Source: Hymenobacter profundi (lineage in GTDB: Bacteria; Bacteroidota; Bacteroidia; Cytophagales; Hymenobacteraceae). From it: a stretch of 64,000 nucleotides of DNA. The translations under genes and the position numbers were made by a program. The DNA lies in NCBI RefSeq assembly GCF_019334315.1, contig NZ_JAHWGL010000008.1:1-64000 (forward strand), in the 5' to 3' direction. Below are positions 26,407-35,056 of the stretch, one piece after another. Position 1 is the stretch's first letter; each line of letters starts with the position of its first letter. Below the pieces are notes generated by a model, which saw only the letters and a program-made list of their open reading frames with translations, did no database searches and had not been told where the DNA came from.

Positions 26407-28605
26407 CTAGAAATCCGTATCCAATCCCAAGCGCTGCTTCATCTCGTGTAGCATCGGAAACTTCTCGGCCAGGTACTCAAACTTATCCGACGACGTGTAA
26501 AGCTTGCGGGCCGTTTGGGCCTGTGGAGCTACGCTTACCTGCACCGTGAGACGGGGGTAGCCCGTGCGCCGCCGCAGCTCTGTGAGCAGCTCCGCCCGAA
26601 ACTCGTTGAACTGGTCCACCTGCACCGGATTGTCTACAATGAGCTCTATCGTATGACGTGCGTTGGCCTGCACGGGGCGGTTGAGCACCATATACTCGCT
26701 CATTCGTTCTTGTGCCTTGCGCTCCTCCTTCAGCTCGTTCCACACGCGGTGCAATACTTCTTCGTCTATCGGCGGTAGGCCGTCCACAGAGGTAGGCTCC
26801 ACATCGAGGGTAGGAGTCGCTTTCACAGTGCTGGCCTGCTGGGCTACCTTCGCTTTCAGGGCCGATAAGCTCGGCAGGCTAGGCACCTTCGACTGGATTG
26901 GACCGCTGGGGCGCGTAACCGGAGGCAGCGGCAAACCAGGTGCCGGCTCGTGCCCCTCGAAGCTGGGGCGCCCTACCTCCACGTGCGGCTGCGTGTCGCG
27001 GAATTGCTGGGTAGGGTTGGGTAAGTCGGCTGTCTCGTCCTCTATGCTGGGCGTGTCGTGCAGTTCTTCTACGCCGCTTTCTACCGGCACAATTGGCTGT
27101 GGATCGGCGGGGGCGTGTTGCAGGGGGGGCGCTGTAGGGGGCGCGCTTACTGCTGGTGCTGGCGCAGCAGGCGCGGCCGGAACACTGACCGCTACTGGGG
27201 TAGGTGAGGGTAGAGGACGGGTCGCGGGCGGCGCTGGTGCAGTGGTAGGCGGCGCGGCTACGGCATAGGCAGCCGGTGCCTCAGCAGTACCATCGGCCAC
27301 CAACTGGTTATCAGCTGCCGCCGCAGGGGTAGGCGGTGCTACGGGGCTACTTTTTTTTTTCGCCTCGCCGTTGGCGGCGGGGCTGCTCAGGTCGCGGGCA
27401 AACTGCACGGCACCGTTGAGGTAGGCCAGCTTCATGAGCGTCAGCTCCACGTGCAAACGCTGGTTTTTGGCCTGCTTGAACTCCCGGTCGCACTGGCTTA
27501 CCAGATTAAGCGCCGATAGCAGGAACGCTAGCGGAGCGGCCTGTGCCTGCTGCACGTACTTCTGCCGAATGCCCTCCGACACCTCCAATAGCTGTACCGT
27601 CACGGGGTCTTTGCACACCAGCAGACCGCGCAAGTGCTCAGCGGCGCCTACCACAAAGTTGTGCAGGTCGAAGCCATTCTGCATTATTTCATCCAGTAGC
27701 AGCAGCGTCTGCGACAGGTTCTCGCTCAACAGCGCATCTACCAGCCGGAAGTAGTATTCATAATCGAGAATGTGCAGGTTTTGCACTACATCCTTGTAGC
27801 TCAGGTCGTGCCCGGCGAAGGTCACCATCTGATCGAACATGCTCAAGGCGTCGCGTAGGCCGCCGTCGGCCTTCTGCGCCAGCAGATGCAAAGCATCGTC
27901 CTCGGCCTTGATTTTCTCCTGAGTGGCCACGTAGCGCAAATGCCCCCGAATGTCGTCAACCCGAATCCGGTTGAAGTCGAAGATCTGGCAGCGCGACAGG
28001 ATGGTAGGGATAATCTTGTGGCGCTCGGTGGTAGCCAGAATGAAAATGGCATAGCCCGGCGGCTCCTCCAACGTCTTCAGAAACGCGTTGAACGCCGCAT
28101 TCGAGAGCATGTGCACCTCGTCGATGATGTACACCTTGAAGCGGCCCTGCTGCGGAGCGTAGCGCACCTGCTCTACCAAAGAGCGAATATCCTCAACCGA
28201 GTTGTTGGAGGCCGCGTCCAGCTCGTGCACGTTAAAGGAAGCGTTTTCCTGAAACGCCCGGCACGACGAGCACTTGCCGCAGGCTTCCAGCTCGGTGGGC
28301 GCGTCGGGGGTAGGAGAGTTGAGCACCGAGTCGGGGATGATGTCCTGCCGGCCTGCCGCCACCAGTTCCGCCACCGAGCGGCCCTTACGGACGTGCTCTT
28401 CCACAAACTCGCAGTTGATGGTCTTGGCCAGGATGCGGGCGCAGGTGGTTTTGCCTACCCCTCGCGGCCCGCAAAACAGAAAGGCCTGCGCTAAATGCTG
28501 CGAGGCAATGGCGTTTTGCAGGGTGGTGGTAACGTGCTGCTGTCCCACCACGCTCCGAAACGTGGCCGGACGGTACTTCCGGGCCGAAACAACGAAATTC
28601 TCCAT
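26407..28605 (-). CDS. dnaX: DNA polymerase III subunit gamma/tau
   Basis: A 732-residue clamp-loader ATPase. Walker A is GPRGVGKTT near residue 46, the zinc module has CEF...CGKCSSC, Walker B is IIDEVHML and the sensor/SRC motif is TILSRCQIF. After the AAA+ and collar region (to about residue 375) comes a long Pro/Ala-rich linker and a C-terminal domain, as in tau-length Bacteroidota proteins. A run of nine T (A on the coding strand) at 27351-27360 encodes the KKK in GEAKKKSSP. Confidence 0.96.
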   Translation of the reverse strand: MENFVVSARKYRPATFRSVVGQQHVTTTLQNAIASQHLAQAFLFCGPRGVGKTTCARILAKTINCEFVEEHVRKGRSVAELVAAGRQDIIPDSVLNSPTPDAPTELEACGKCSSCRAFQENASFNVHELDAASNNSVEDIRSLVEQVRYAPQQGRFKVYIIDEVHMLSNAAFNAFLKTLEEPPGYAIFILATTERHKIIPTILSRCQIFDFNRIRVDDIRGHLRYVATQEKIKAEDDALHLLAQKADGGLRDALSMFDQMVTFAGHDLSYKDVVQNLHILDYEYYFRLVDALLSENLSQTLLLLDEIMQNGFDLHNFVVGAAEHLRGLLVCKDPVTVQLLEVSEGIRQKYVQQAQAAPLAFLLSALNLVSQCDREFKQAKNQRLHVELTLMKLAYLNGAVQFARDLSSPAANGEAKKKSSPVAPPTPAAAADNQLVADGTAEAPAAYAVAAPPTTAPAPPATRPLPSPTPVAVSVPAAPAAPAPAVSAPPTAPPLQHAPADPQPIVPVESGVEELHDTPSIEDETADLPNPTQQFRDTQPHVEVGRPSFEGHEPAPGLPLPPVTRPSGPIQSKVPSLPSLSALKAKVAQQASTVKATPTLDVEPTSVDGLPPIDEEVLHRVWNELKEERKAQERMSEYMVLNRPVQANARHTIELIVDNPVQVDQFNEFRAELLTELRRRTGYPRLTVQVSVAPQAQTARKLYTSSDKFEYLAEKFPMLHEMKQRLGLDTDF

Positions 28606-28660
28606 AGTGCTATCCTACAAAGATACCCCAAAAAGGTGGGCTTCGGAAGTCAGCAGCGGT

Positions 28661-28746
28661 GTTTGTCATTCCGGGCGCAGCGAGGAATCTGAGGTAGAAG
28701 ATAGTAGCATCTCACGCAGATTCCTCGCTGCGCTCGGAATGACAAA
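28661..28746. repeat. Family B inverted repeat element
   Basis: TTTGTCATTCCGGGCGCAGC with GAGGAATCTG pairs with CAGATTCCTCGCTGCGCTCG plus GAATGACAAA. It resembles family A at its outer ends but has a different core. It lies between the divergent dnaX and ssrA genes and is the only copy not directly behind a gene. Confidence 0.85.
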
Positions 28747-28802
28747 TGGGAACAAATTAGCCCTGCTGCAACGTTTTCTAACTAATCCGCGTACATTTAC
28801 GC

Positions 28803-28820
28803 CCCGCCTCTTACGGCGGG
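28803..28820 (+). other. Short hairpin in the ssrA leader
   Basis: CCCGCC at 28803-28808 pairs with GGCGGG at 28815-28820. A promoter-like TACATTTA lies at 28792-28799. The hairpin would be at the 5' end of the tmRNA precursor. Confidence 0.4.
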
Positions 28821-28838
28821 TACCGTTCTTTCTAATCT

Positions 28839-29209
28839 GGGGTCGACATGGAATTGACAGCTTGTGCAAGTCGCGAGTAAGCGTGTCGGGAGTTGGATGA
28901 ATCTCCCGTTAAAAAGTCGTCCGAACAATAACTGGCGAGTATTCCTACGCCATGGCTGCCTAGTCTAGGTACTAAGTAATGCCATCGTCCCGCATCCGTT
29001 TTCTTTTACACGGGTGAGTTCGGGGCGTCGTAAGTAAAAGATAGCCACGTGGGAGGTGTGACCACGCGGCGAAACCTAACTGCATCTACGGGTAGACTAA
29101 AGGCCTGATGTGCGCCCGGGCTACCCCGACAATCCAAGCATAGATACACACGTAGAAAGCCCGACGCCTTCCTTGTCTGGACCAGGGTTCGAATCCCTGC
29201 GACTCCACA
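28839..29209 (+). ncRNA. ssrA: Transfer-messenger RNA (tmRNA)
   Basis: The 5' end GGGGTCG pairs with CGACTCC near the 3' end to form the tRNA-like acceptor stem, and GGTTCGAATCCC is the T arm. CCA is not encoded in full (ACA). The tag frame is GGC GAG TAT TCC TAC GCC ATG GCT GCC TAG at 28934-28963, giving GEYSYAMAA on stalled proteins after the alanine from the charged end. The RNA rescues stalled ribosomes with SmpB and marks the product for proteolysis. Confidence 0.95.
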
Positions 29210-29250
29210 AAAAAGCCCGTTTCCGATATGGAAACGGGCTTTTTGTTTTT
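29209..29250 (+). terminator. Terminator of ssrA
   Basis: AAAAAGCCCGTTTCC pairs with GGAAACGGGCTTTTT around a five- to six-base loop, immediately after the mature RNA end. Confidence 0.92.
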
Positions 29251-29444
29251 AGGGGGTACAGCAAGAGACGCTGCTTTCATGTTTTATACAGTACACAAAG
29301 GCTAGAAGGGATTTACAGCTTTAAGGAAGCGGCAAAATATTAATCTATCATTCATCTTGCCGCATATGTTGGTGTATTCACTGGAATAATCCAAATTTGT
29401 ATCTGTTATTTTGTGCAAAATGACGAAGAAGTAGATACAGAGTT

Positions 29445-30035
29445 ATGAATGAGAAGGAACGAAAATCTGTGAATCAGCGAATTGCTGAGTTAGTGCAATG
29501 TTATCATAAAGGCAATAAATTAGCCTTTGCGAAGGCTGCGGATATAAGCTATCAGAGTTTAAGATTAATCTTAGGTAGCCGGCAGAGTGTTCCATCTGTA
29601 GTAGTCCTACAAAAAATAGGGGCTGCCTTACCGCAGGTGCGGATGGATTGGCTTGTATTAGGTGAAGGGGATATGGTAGAAACGAATAAAGTAATTTCTC
29701 TGCCTTTCCCGTCTGATGACTCAGTGGCTGAAGCCAAGAATTTGACCCAGCGCTTAGCAGAGAATAGAGCACACTTCGACGTATTGATGGAAGCCCTGGT
29801 AGAGGAACGCAAACTGGGTAGGGTGTACCGTATAGGCGTCAATCGTCCTATGGAGCGAAAGTTAGCCGATCGGCTAAGCAGCACGGAGGAAGAAGCGCGG
29901 GAACTTGTGTTTAGTGGACGAATTTGTTCTCAATACTCTGGACCTAATAATGACAAAGCCCGTCGCAACGGAGCCAGTTATCTTATTACTGAACAAGCAG
30001 TTCGTGATTTCTTAGCCACAGAGCAGACACCCTAG
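29445..30035 (+). CDS. Small HTH-type DNA-binding protein
   Basis: A 196-residue protein. Residues about 8-60 form a helix-turn-helix of the XRE/phage repressor kind (IAELVQCYHKGNKLAFAKAA, then ISYQSLRLILGSRQSVPSV), followed by MDWLVLGEGDM, a phrase common in cI-like repressors. The C-terminal 100 residues are helical and end with a second basic segment. It sits 195 bases behind ssrA, a frequent integration site, but no integrase or phage gene is present. It could be a leftover regulator of an old element. Confidence 0.7.
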   Translation: MNEKERKSVNQRIAELVQCYHKGNKLAFAKAADISYQSLRLILGSRQSVPSVVVLQKIGAALPQVRMDWLVLGEGDMVETNKVISLPFPSDDSVAEAKNLTQRLAENRAHFDVLMEALVEERKLGRVYRIGVNRPMERKLADRLSSTEEEARELVFSGRICSQYSGPNNDKARRNGASYLITEQAVRDFLATEQTP

Positions 30036-30086
30036 CTTAGTCGCCTGTGGCTTTGATCAGGTCTAAACCTCTATCCGTGACCCCAT

Positions 30087-30124
30087 AGAAAAGCCCGCCT
30101 CCGGTACGGAAACGGGCTTTTTTG
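30087..30124 (+). terminator. Terminator of the HTH gene
   Basis: AAAAGCCCG at 30089-30097 pairs with CGGGCTTTTTT; sequence closely resembles the ssrA terminator. Confidence 0.8.
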
Positions 30125-30196
30125 CGTGTTATTTATTTCTTCTACCTCTAGTTTGGGAACGGCGCATTAAGTTCTAGCAGCGTTTGCCGGAAAACT

Positions 30197-30250
30197 ACGA
30201 GCGCAAGGCAGAAACCCCATGTAGCACGTGGGTTTCTGCCTTGCGCTCGT
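30197..30250. repeat. Perfect 21-bp inverted repeat in a gene-free gap
   Basis: Arms 30197-30217 and 30230-30250 are exact reverse complements around a 12-base loop. The rest of the 30125-30636 gap shows no convincing gene; short frames there lack coding character. Confidence 0.85.
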
Positions 30251-30636
30251 GCAAAACGGTATCCTACCTTAAGCAAGCAGTGACTGCTGAACTAGGATAG
30301 TACATGTACGATACAATAGCCCGCTACGCTAGCCCAGCTTAACGCGCCATACATGAATAGCTTCTCATACCAAGTGAGCTCGAGTTCTTTTGCTGGTGTG
30401 TACATGGGCGGGATAGATAAGGCGAGAGAGCAGAACGTCCTAAACACAAGGCCAAGACGTTTAAAGGTTCTGGAAATATACTACTCCTGTTATAATTTTG
30501 CAAAACCTAATATAATTATGTTTCATCGTCGCATGTGGTTGGTATTGAAGTAGTTCAAAAATTTCATAATATATTCGTAATCCATTTCTACGAGAATAAT
30601 ACCAACAAAAAGGGGCATACAATAAGCTATTGGCAG

Positions 30637-30672
30637 AAAAAAAGCCCGTTCCCACGAGATGGAAACGGGCTT
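30637..30672 (-). terminator. Terminator of the 30692 gene
   Basis: Reading the minus strand, AAGCCCGTTTCC pairs with the GGGAACGGGCTT segment and is followed by seven T. It shares its core with the ssrA terminator. Confidence 0.82.
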
Positions 30673-30691
30673 GCTGGTAAGCGTCTGCTTC

Positions 30692-31069
30692 TTATGCTAG
30701 TAAGGCATGGTTTTCCAAATCGCCGCCAAACTTAATTAGCAGGTCGCCGAGCTTGCTCAAATCGGCCTTCAGCGTATCATCCACGTTATCGGCGGCCTGA
30801 ATGGTTTGGGCGCCTAGCATGCTGAGCGACCGGCCGATGGATTTACCATCAAAAATATCCTGCTCCGCGCTGATCAACGATTGCAGGTTGCCCAACTCGC
30901 GGGCAATGTCCTGAAAAGCAGGTATACCACTATCAATCAGAAGCTGATACCACTGGTCAACGTGGGTGAGCGACGTGCTAATGGGGATACCGGTAGGACC
31001 TTGCAGCAGAGCCTGTATAGTATGGGTGAGAAGGATATCGCCCGAATGAGCGGAGGGAAGGTTTGCCAT
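30692..31069 (-). CDS. Hypothetical helical protein downstream of uvsE
   Basis: A 125-residue soluble, acidic, helix-rich protein with no recognised domain, cysteine pair or signal peptide. The last 40 residues look like an amphipathic helix pair (DTLKADLSKLGDLLIKF). It starts 27 bases behind uvsE on the same strand and has its own terminator, so the two are probably one transcript. A role in DNA repair would only be a guess from position. Confidence 0.6.
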   Translation of the reverse strand: MANLPSAHSGDILLTHTIQALLQGPTGIPISTSLTHVDQWYQLLIDSGIPAFQDIARELGNLQSLISAEQDIFDGKSIGRSLSMLGAQTIQAADNVDDTLKADLSKLGDLLIKFGGDLENHALLA

Positions 31070-31096
31070 AGCGAAATAAGGTGAGGGAGCAGAGAG

Positions 31097-31999
31097 TTAG
31101 GAAGCGGTTTGTAGTAGACCCGCTTGTCGTAGAATAGTTGCCGCACGTAGGGCACTAGATTCTTTATCTTTTATTTCCAGCATGATATCCGCATCAAGGC
31201 CGTGCAAGTGCGGTAGCAAGTCGTGGAACAGGGCATCGACCAACGTGGAGGTGTGTTTGCCTTTGCGTTCACCGGGCTGCTGTGAACTGTAGTCCAGCAT
31301 AATTACACCGTCGCGGATGGGGTGCCAGGTAGAGGCGGCTAGGCGCAGGGCCTCCGCCATTGGCTCACCGTGGTTCAGGCATTCGTGGTGGAAGGTATCG
31401 AACAGAATGGGGACGCCCACGGCCTCGTGCAGGCGCAGGCAGTCGCGCAGGCTGAAGAGGCGGTCGTCGTTTTCGATAACCACCCGGTTACGCACCTGTT
31501 CGGGTAGGGTCCGGTACGTGTCCTCAAACCGATTGAGAGCCAACTCGCGGTTGTTGTAGAGGCCTCCTACATGGATTTGCAGCTTGGCAGTGGTGTCCAT
31601 GCCCATCAGATCCAACATAGAGCCCTGGTAAACCAGCTCGGCAATACTGCGCTCTACAATGCCTGCGTCGGGCGAGTTCAGCACCACAAACTGATCGGGG
31701 TGTAACGACACGCGCATTTGGTGCTGCCGGATGTAGTCGCCAATGGCTCGGAACTCCGCTGCAAATCGGGTTTGCCACGGGTAGGTATTGATAGCGTGCG
31801 AACCAAACGGAACGATATTCGACCCAATCCGGAAAAAGAGCAGGTCGTTTTCTACGTTATACGTCAGAATGCGCTGCAAGCAAGCCAAATTGTTGGCCAC
31901 GGTCTGCTCCACGCGTTCATCTGAGTAAGATGCCAATCGAAACGTAGATGCAGAGGAACAATCAAGCGATTCATTGACGCAAGGATACCCTATTCTCAT
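31097..31999 (-). CDS. uvsE: UV damage endonuclease (UvsE/UVDE)
   Basis: A 300-residue TIM-barrel nuclease that nicks DNA 5' of UV photoproducts and other lesions, starting an alternative excision repair path. It begins MRIGYPCVNESL and has RIGSNIVPFGSH, the metal-site segments VSLHPDQFVVLNSP, KLQIHVGG, VVIENDDRLFSL and FDTFHHECLNHG, all family hallmarks. A 12-base perfect palindrome lies 5 bases ahead of the start codon. Confidence 0.95.
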   Translation of the reverse strand: MRIGYPCVNESLDCSSASTFRLASYSDERVEQTVANNLACLQRILTYNVENDLLFFRIGSNIVPFGSHAINTYPWQTRFAAEFRAIGDYIRQHQMRVSLHPDQFVVLNSPDAGIVERSIAELVYQGSMLDLMGMDTTAKLQIHVGGLYNNRELALNRFEDTYRTLPEQVRNRVVIENDDRLFSLRDCLRLHEAVGVPILFDTFHHECLNHGEPMAEALRLAASTWHPIRDGVIMLDYSSQQPGERKGKHTSTLVDALFHDLLPHLHGLDADIMLEIKDKESSALRAATILRQAGLLQTAS

Positions 32000-32004
32000 A
32001 CTAC

Positions 32005-32016
32005 AATCGTACGATT
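32005..32016. promoter_or_regulatory. Perfect palindrome ahead of uvsE
   Basis: AATCGTACGATT lies at -6 to -17 from the uvsE start codon. Its position over the start region fits a damage-responsive repressor site or a chance palindrome; no second copy was seen in front of other repair genes here. Confidence 0.4.
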
Positions 32017-32148
32017 ACCACCGGACGAAGTTGTAGAAAAGGTTATACGTAGTATGTGTAAATTCATATTGTATTGACTATGAATTTGCTATTACAGCAA
32101 GCTACGGAGTTAGGCTACTAAAAAAAGCGTCAAAGCACTGTAAAAAGG

Positions 32149-32826
32149 CTATTCATAACCCCGATTATCCAAAAAGTATTTGTTATACTCTCGTCGGGCT
32201 TTAAGAGCTTTTTGAAGCCTTTCCTGCGCCTGAATTTCCTCCATCTTCTGGCGCTGTTTGCCTTCGCGCGAGAACTGCTCGTAGAGCAGGCTCACTGGAT
32301 TTTGTATCGAGGCCGATTCCGTAGCTGACTTTGGCGCCGTACTATCGACGGGGAACAGGGGCTTGGGCGGGGCCGGACGCTTTACGGCATTATCGGGTGG
32401 GGTAGGGCGCTTCATGTTGCGTAGGGCCCGGTTAATCACGGCATCGGAGGGGCGGCCCTGGCGCACCTCCACGCTTTGCAGCTCAATACTGGCCGGTTGC
32501 AGCTTGATTTGCAGAATAATTTGCGACAAGCCGCTGTTGCCTACCACCAAGCGTTGGGTTTTGTAGCCCAGGGCCTGAAACACTAAGGTATCACGGGCGG
32601 TGGCGGTCAGGCTGAAATCGCCCTGGTCAGAAGCAATAACGCCCTGGCCTTTGCCTTGGAGTAGCACCGTAACCCGCGGCACGGGCTTGCGCGTTTCGGC
32701 GTCTGATACGGTACCTGTCACGCGTACTTGGGCCTGTGCGGCGCCGGCCGACCACAGCCACAACAGGAGCAGAAGCCCTAGCAACCGCACCACCTGTAGT
32801 TGCGCAAGACGTGGAAAAGGTAGCAT
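32149..32826 (-). CDS. Exported protein with carboxypeptidase regulatory-like domain
   Basis: A 225-residue protein from ATG 32826 (a GTG at 32832 is alternative). A signal peptide ends near AGAAQAQ. Residues about 35-110 form the beta-sandwich of CarboxypepD_reg proteins (VTGTVSDAETRKPVPRVTV, DFSLTATARDTLVFQALGYKT), a domain usually found at the N-terminus of TonB-dependent receptors. Here the protein ends with a proline-rich linker and a charged coiled helix instead of a barrel. Its role is unknown. Confidence 0.75.
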   Translation of the reverse strand: MLPFPRLAQLQVVRLLGLLLLLWLWSAGAAQAQVRVTGTVSDAETRKPVPRVTVLLQGKGQGVIASDQGDFSLTATARDTLVFQALGYKTQRLVVGNSGLSQIILQIKLQPASIELQSVEVRQGRPSDAVINRALRNMKRPTPPDNAVKRPAPPKPLFPVDSTAPKSATESASIQNPVSLLYEQFSREGKQRQKMEEIQAQERLQKALKARREYNKYFLDNRGYE

Positions 32827-32887
32827 ACTCACAAAACAAAGCTAACGCAGACTTTCGGCACTATTGCCTGTGGTTTACAGATTGAGC

Positions 32888-32925
32888 CAAAAAAAGCCCG
32901 CTCCGTTGCACGGGCGGGCTTTTGT
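32888..32925 (-). terminator. Terminator of the 32943 lipoprotein gene
   Basis: On the minus strand the GC-rich stem AAAAGCCCGCCCG / CGGAGCGGGCTTTT, with small irregularities, runs into seven T residues. Confidence 0.82.
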
Positions 32926-32942
32926 ATACGAGAGAAACGAGG

Positions 32943-33590
32943 CTACTTGATCTTTACTTTGTCGCCGTCTTCAGGCTTCAGCTTCACGGTGCCATCGTCG
33001 CCGGCTTTCTTGGCTTTGTTGCCCTGGGCATCTTTGATTTTGATGTCGCCGTCTTTATCAACCTCAATCTTGCTACCATCGGGACCTTCTACTTTGGTAC
33101 CGGGCGCTACACCAGCGGCAGCGCGCTCAATCTTCTGGCCAGGCGTAAGCGGCGCCGGCGCCGGCGTCACGGTCACGATATCTACTTCCTCGTAGTAGCG
33201 GCCGGGGTTGCTGGTGTAGGCCGTGTACTGCTCAGGGGTCAGGAAATCGTGGAATTCCTCGTTCGACTCCAGGTAGGCGGCACGCTTGGCAGCACCCAGA
33301 CCGGTGGTGTCGTTGGTGTACTGGTTGCGCACATCGGCCAGCTTGCGGGCGCGGTTGTAGTACGCGTCGCGGGCTTTCGATATGGCGGCTGTGTCCGTCA
33401 CGTTCAGGTCGGTAGCCATGCGCTGGGCGGTGGCATCGGCCTGCGAGCGGTAGGTAGCATCATTCGCGTCGGTGGTAGACGCGGCAGTATTCATGGTATC
33501 CGTGGTGGTGGTGGTTTCGGTTTTGTTGTCCGAGCAGGAAGCCATGGTCAGCGCAGCAGCGCAGCTGAGCAGCAAAAAAGTCTTTTTCAT
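32943..33590 (-). CDS. Hypothetical lipoprotein
   Basis: A 215-residue protein with a lipoprotein signal (LTMASC, cysteine at residue 19) followed by a Thr/Asp-rich linker. The middle (about 50-135) is helical with YRSQADATAQRMATDL and FLTPEQYTAYTSNPGRYYEE. The C-terminal 70 residues are a polar repeat of lysine, aspartate and glycine (KVEGPDGSKIEVDKDGDIKI). No family was identified; likely attached to the envelope. Confidence 0.7.
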   Translation of the reverse strand: MKKTFLLLSCAAALTMASCSDNKTETTTTTDTMNTAASTTDANDATYRSQADATAQRMATDLNVTDTAAISKARDAYYNRARKLADVRNQYTNDTTGLGAAKRAAYLESNEEFHDFLTPEQYTAYTSNPGRYYEEVDIVTVTPAPAPLTPGQKIERAAAGVAPGTKVEGPDGSKIEVDKDGDIKIKDAQGNKAKKAGDDGTVKLKPEDGDKVKIK

Positions 33591-33693
33591 GATAAGTCAG
33601 TATGAAGAGGAGAGAGCAAAAAAGGAATGTGCGGCATATACGCATCTAAGGGCAGGAGGTTGTTTTTGCTCGCTCCACTGACTTTTACCGGAC

Positions 33694-34920
33694 CTACGCG
33701 CGGCGCAATTCCAGCACTGTGATTTCGGGTAAAAATCCTACCCGTCCAGGGTAGCCCAGAAAGCCTAGGCCCACATTTACGTACAGGTGCTGCTTACCTC
33801 GTTTGTACAGGCCGGCCCACTGCTTGTATACATACTGCACGGGGCTCCACTTCAGGTGCGGCAGGTTCACGCCAAATTGCGCGCCGTGCGTGTGGCCTGA
33901 GAGCGTCAGGTCGATGTCTTGGTACTCATGCACTTGCGCATCCCAGTGGGTAGGGTCGTGGGTGAGCAGGATTTTGAACGGCGCATCGCCGGAGCCAGCG
34001 TGCGCTTTGGCCAGATTGCCGTGCTGCACGAACTTGGTTCCCCAGTTTTGCACGCCGAGAATGGCGATTTTCTCGCCATTGTGCTCTACCACACGGTTTT
34101 CGTCCATCAGCAGTTCCCACCCAATTTTGGCGTGGTTCTGCATCAGGCGTTCCAGGTTAGCGCGTTTAGCCTCTAACGATTCCCACTGCACATAGTCCCC
34201 GTAATCGTGGTTGCCGAGGATGGAATAAATAGGCCGCTTCGAGCGAATGCCCGCCAGCGTCTCAATGTGCTCTTCTACCTCCGTCGCCACGTTGTTTACC
34301 AAGTCGCCGGTCATGAAAATGAGGTCGGCCTGTTGGTCGTTGATAATCTTTACGGCACGCTGCAACGGCTCTTTGGAGGTGAATGAACCCGTGTGCAGGT
34401 CCGAGATTTGTAGGATTTTGAAGCCGTCGAACGAAGCCGGCAAATTGGGGAAGCGCAGCACCCGACGCTTCACCTGGTAGTCGGTGCCACCGCGGACGAT
34501 GCCCCAGACCAGCGCCACCAAGGGCACGGCACCCAGCAATAGCGCCGCCCGGCTCAGAAACGCACTGCGCGAAATAGGCTCACCGCCCGCTGAGCTGCCG
34601 CTAAACTGCCGCGCCACGAAGCGCCCGCCCCGCACCACGTCTTCCAGCAGTAGGGGTAGGGCAATCACAAGCTTGGCCGCAATTAGTCCCAACAATAGGC
34701 CCAAGAAGTAGACTTTGTAATGCGGCTGCGCGGTGCGGCGCGTGCTGATGGCCCAAATGCCCAGCCCCCAGACCAGCAGCGTCACCACCACATATACCAC
34801 CGCAGTCAGCCGCCGGCCGCCAGATGTGTCGGGTTGGATGGCGGTGCGCACGGCTTGCAGGCCGTACCATTCAACTAAGAGAAAGAAAAACAGAACTGGT
34901 AACGACAAAAAACGAGACAT
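33694..34920 (-). CDS. Membrane-anchored metallophosphoesterase
   Basis: A 408-residue protein with about four N-terminal hydrophobic segments (to about residue 145) and a calcineurin-like phosphoesterase domain. Di-metal ligands are seen in ISDLHTG, TGDLVNN, GNHDYGD, LLTHDPTHW and LSGHTHGAQFG. It matches the YkuE/YaeI-type bacterial group, reported as phosphodiesterases of lipid or nucleotide substrates. Substrate is not predictable here. Confidence 0.9.
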   Translation of the reverse strand: MSRFLSLPVLFFFLLVEWYGLQAVRTAIQPDTSGGRRLTAVVYVVVTLLVWGLGIWAISTRRTAQPHYKVYFLGLLLGLIAAKLVIALPLLLEDVVRGGRFVARQFSGSSAGGEPISRSAFLSRAALLLGAVPLVALVWGIVRGGTDYQVKRRVLRFPNLPASFDGFKILQISDLHTGSFTSKEPLQRAVKIINDQQADLIFMTGDLVNNVATEVEEHIETLAGIRSKRPIYSILGNHDYGDYVQWESLEAKRANLERLMQNHAKIGWELLMDENRVVEHNGEKIAILGVQNWGTKFVQHGNLAKAHAGSGDAPFKILLTHDPTHWDAQVHEYQDIDLTLSGHTHGAQFGVNLPHLKWSPVQYVYKQWAGLYKRGKQHLYVNVGLGFLGYPGRVGFLPEITVLELRRA

Positions 34921-35013
34921 GCAAAAACGAAGGAGGGAAGAAGAAAACAGCCACCAAACGGCCGCGTGAGGGTAGACGAAAGAACGGAGATTTTACTGTA
35001 TGCTGGCCGGTAC

Positions 35014-35021
35014 TATGTTTG
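35014..35021 (+). promoter_or_regulatory. Candidate radC promoter -7 box
   Basis: TATGTTTG matches TAnnTTTG exactly and is 35 bases ahead of the chosen start. A T-rich stretch about 20 bases upstream is a weak -33 element. Confidence 0.5.
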
Positions 35022-35056
35022 CTTACCGGAGGCATGTAATTTCACACAGGTGTACA

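Noticed and set aside
29086..29280. Minus-strand frame with ESQGFEPWSRQ-like peptide
   Set aside because: It is the antisense of the tmRNA 3' end and terminator; this peptide is a familiar artefact of T-arm sequences.
30353..30553. 66-residue plus-strand frame between the 30.2 kb hairpin and the uvsE operon
   Set aside because: No hydrophobic or domain pattern, no start signal; AT-rich chance frame.
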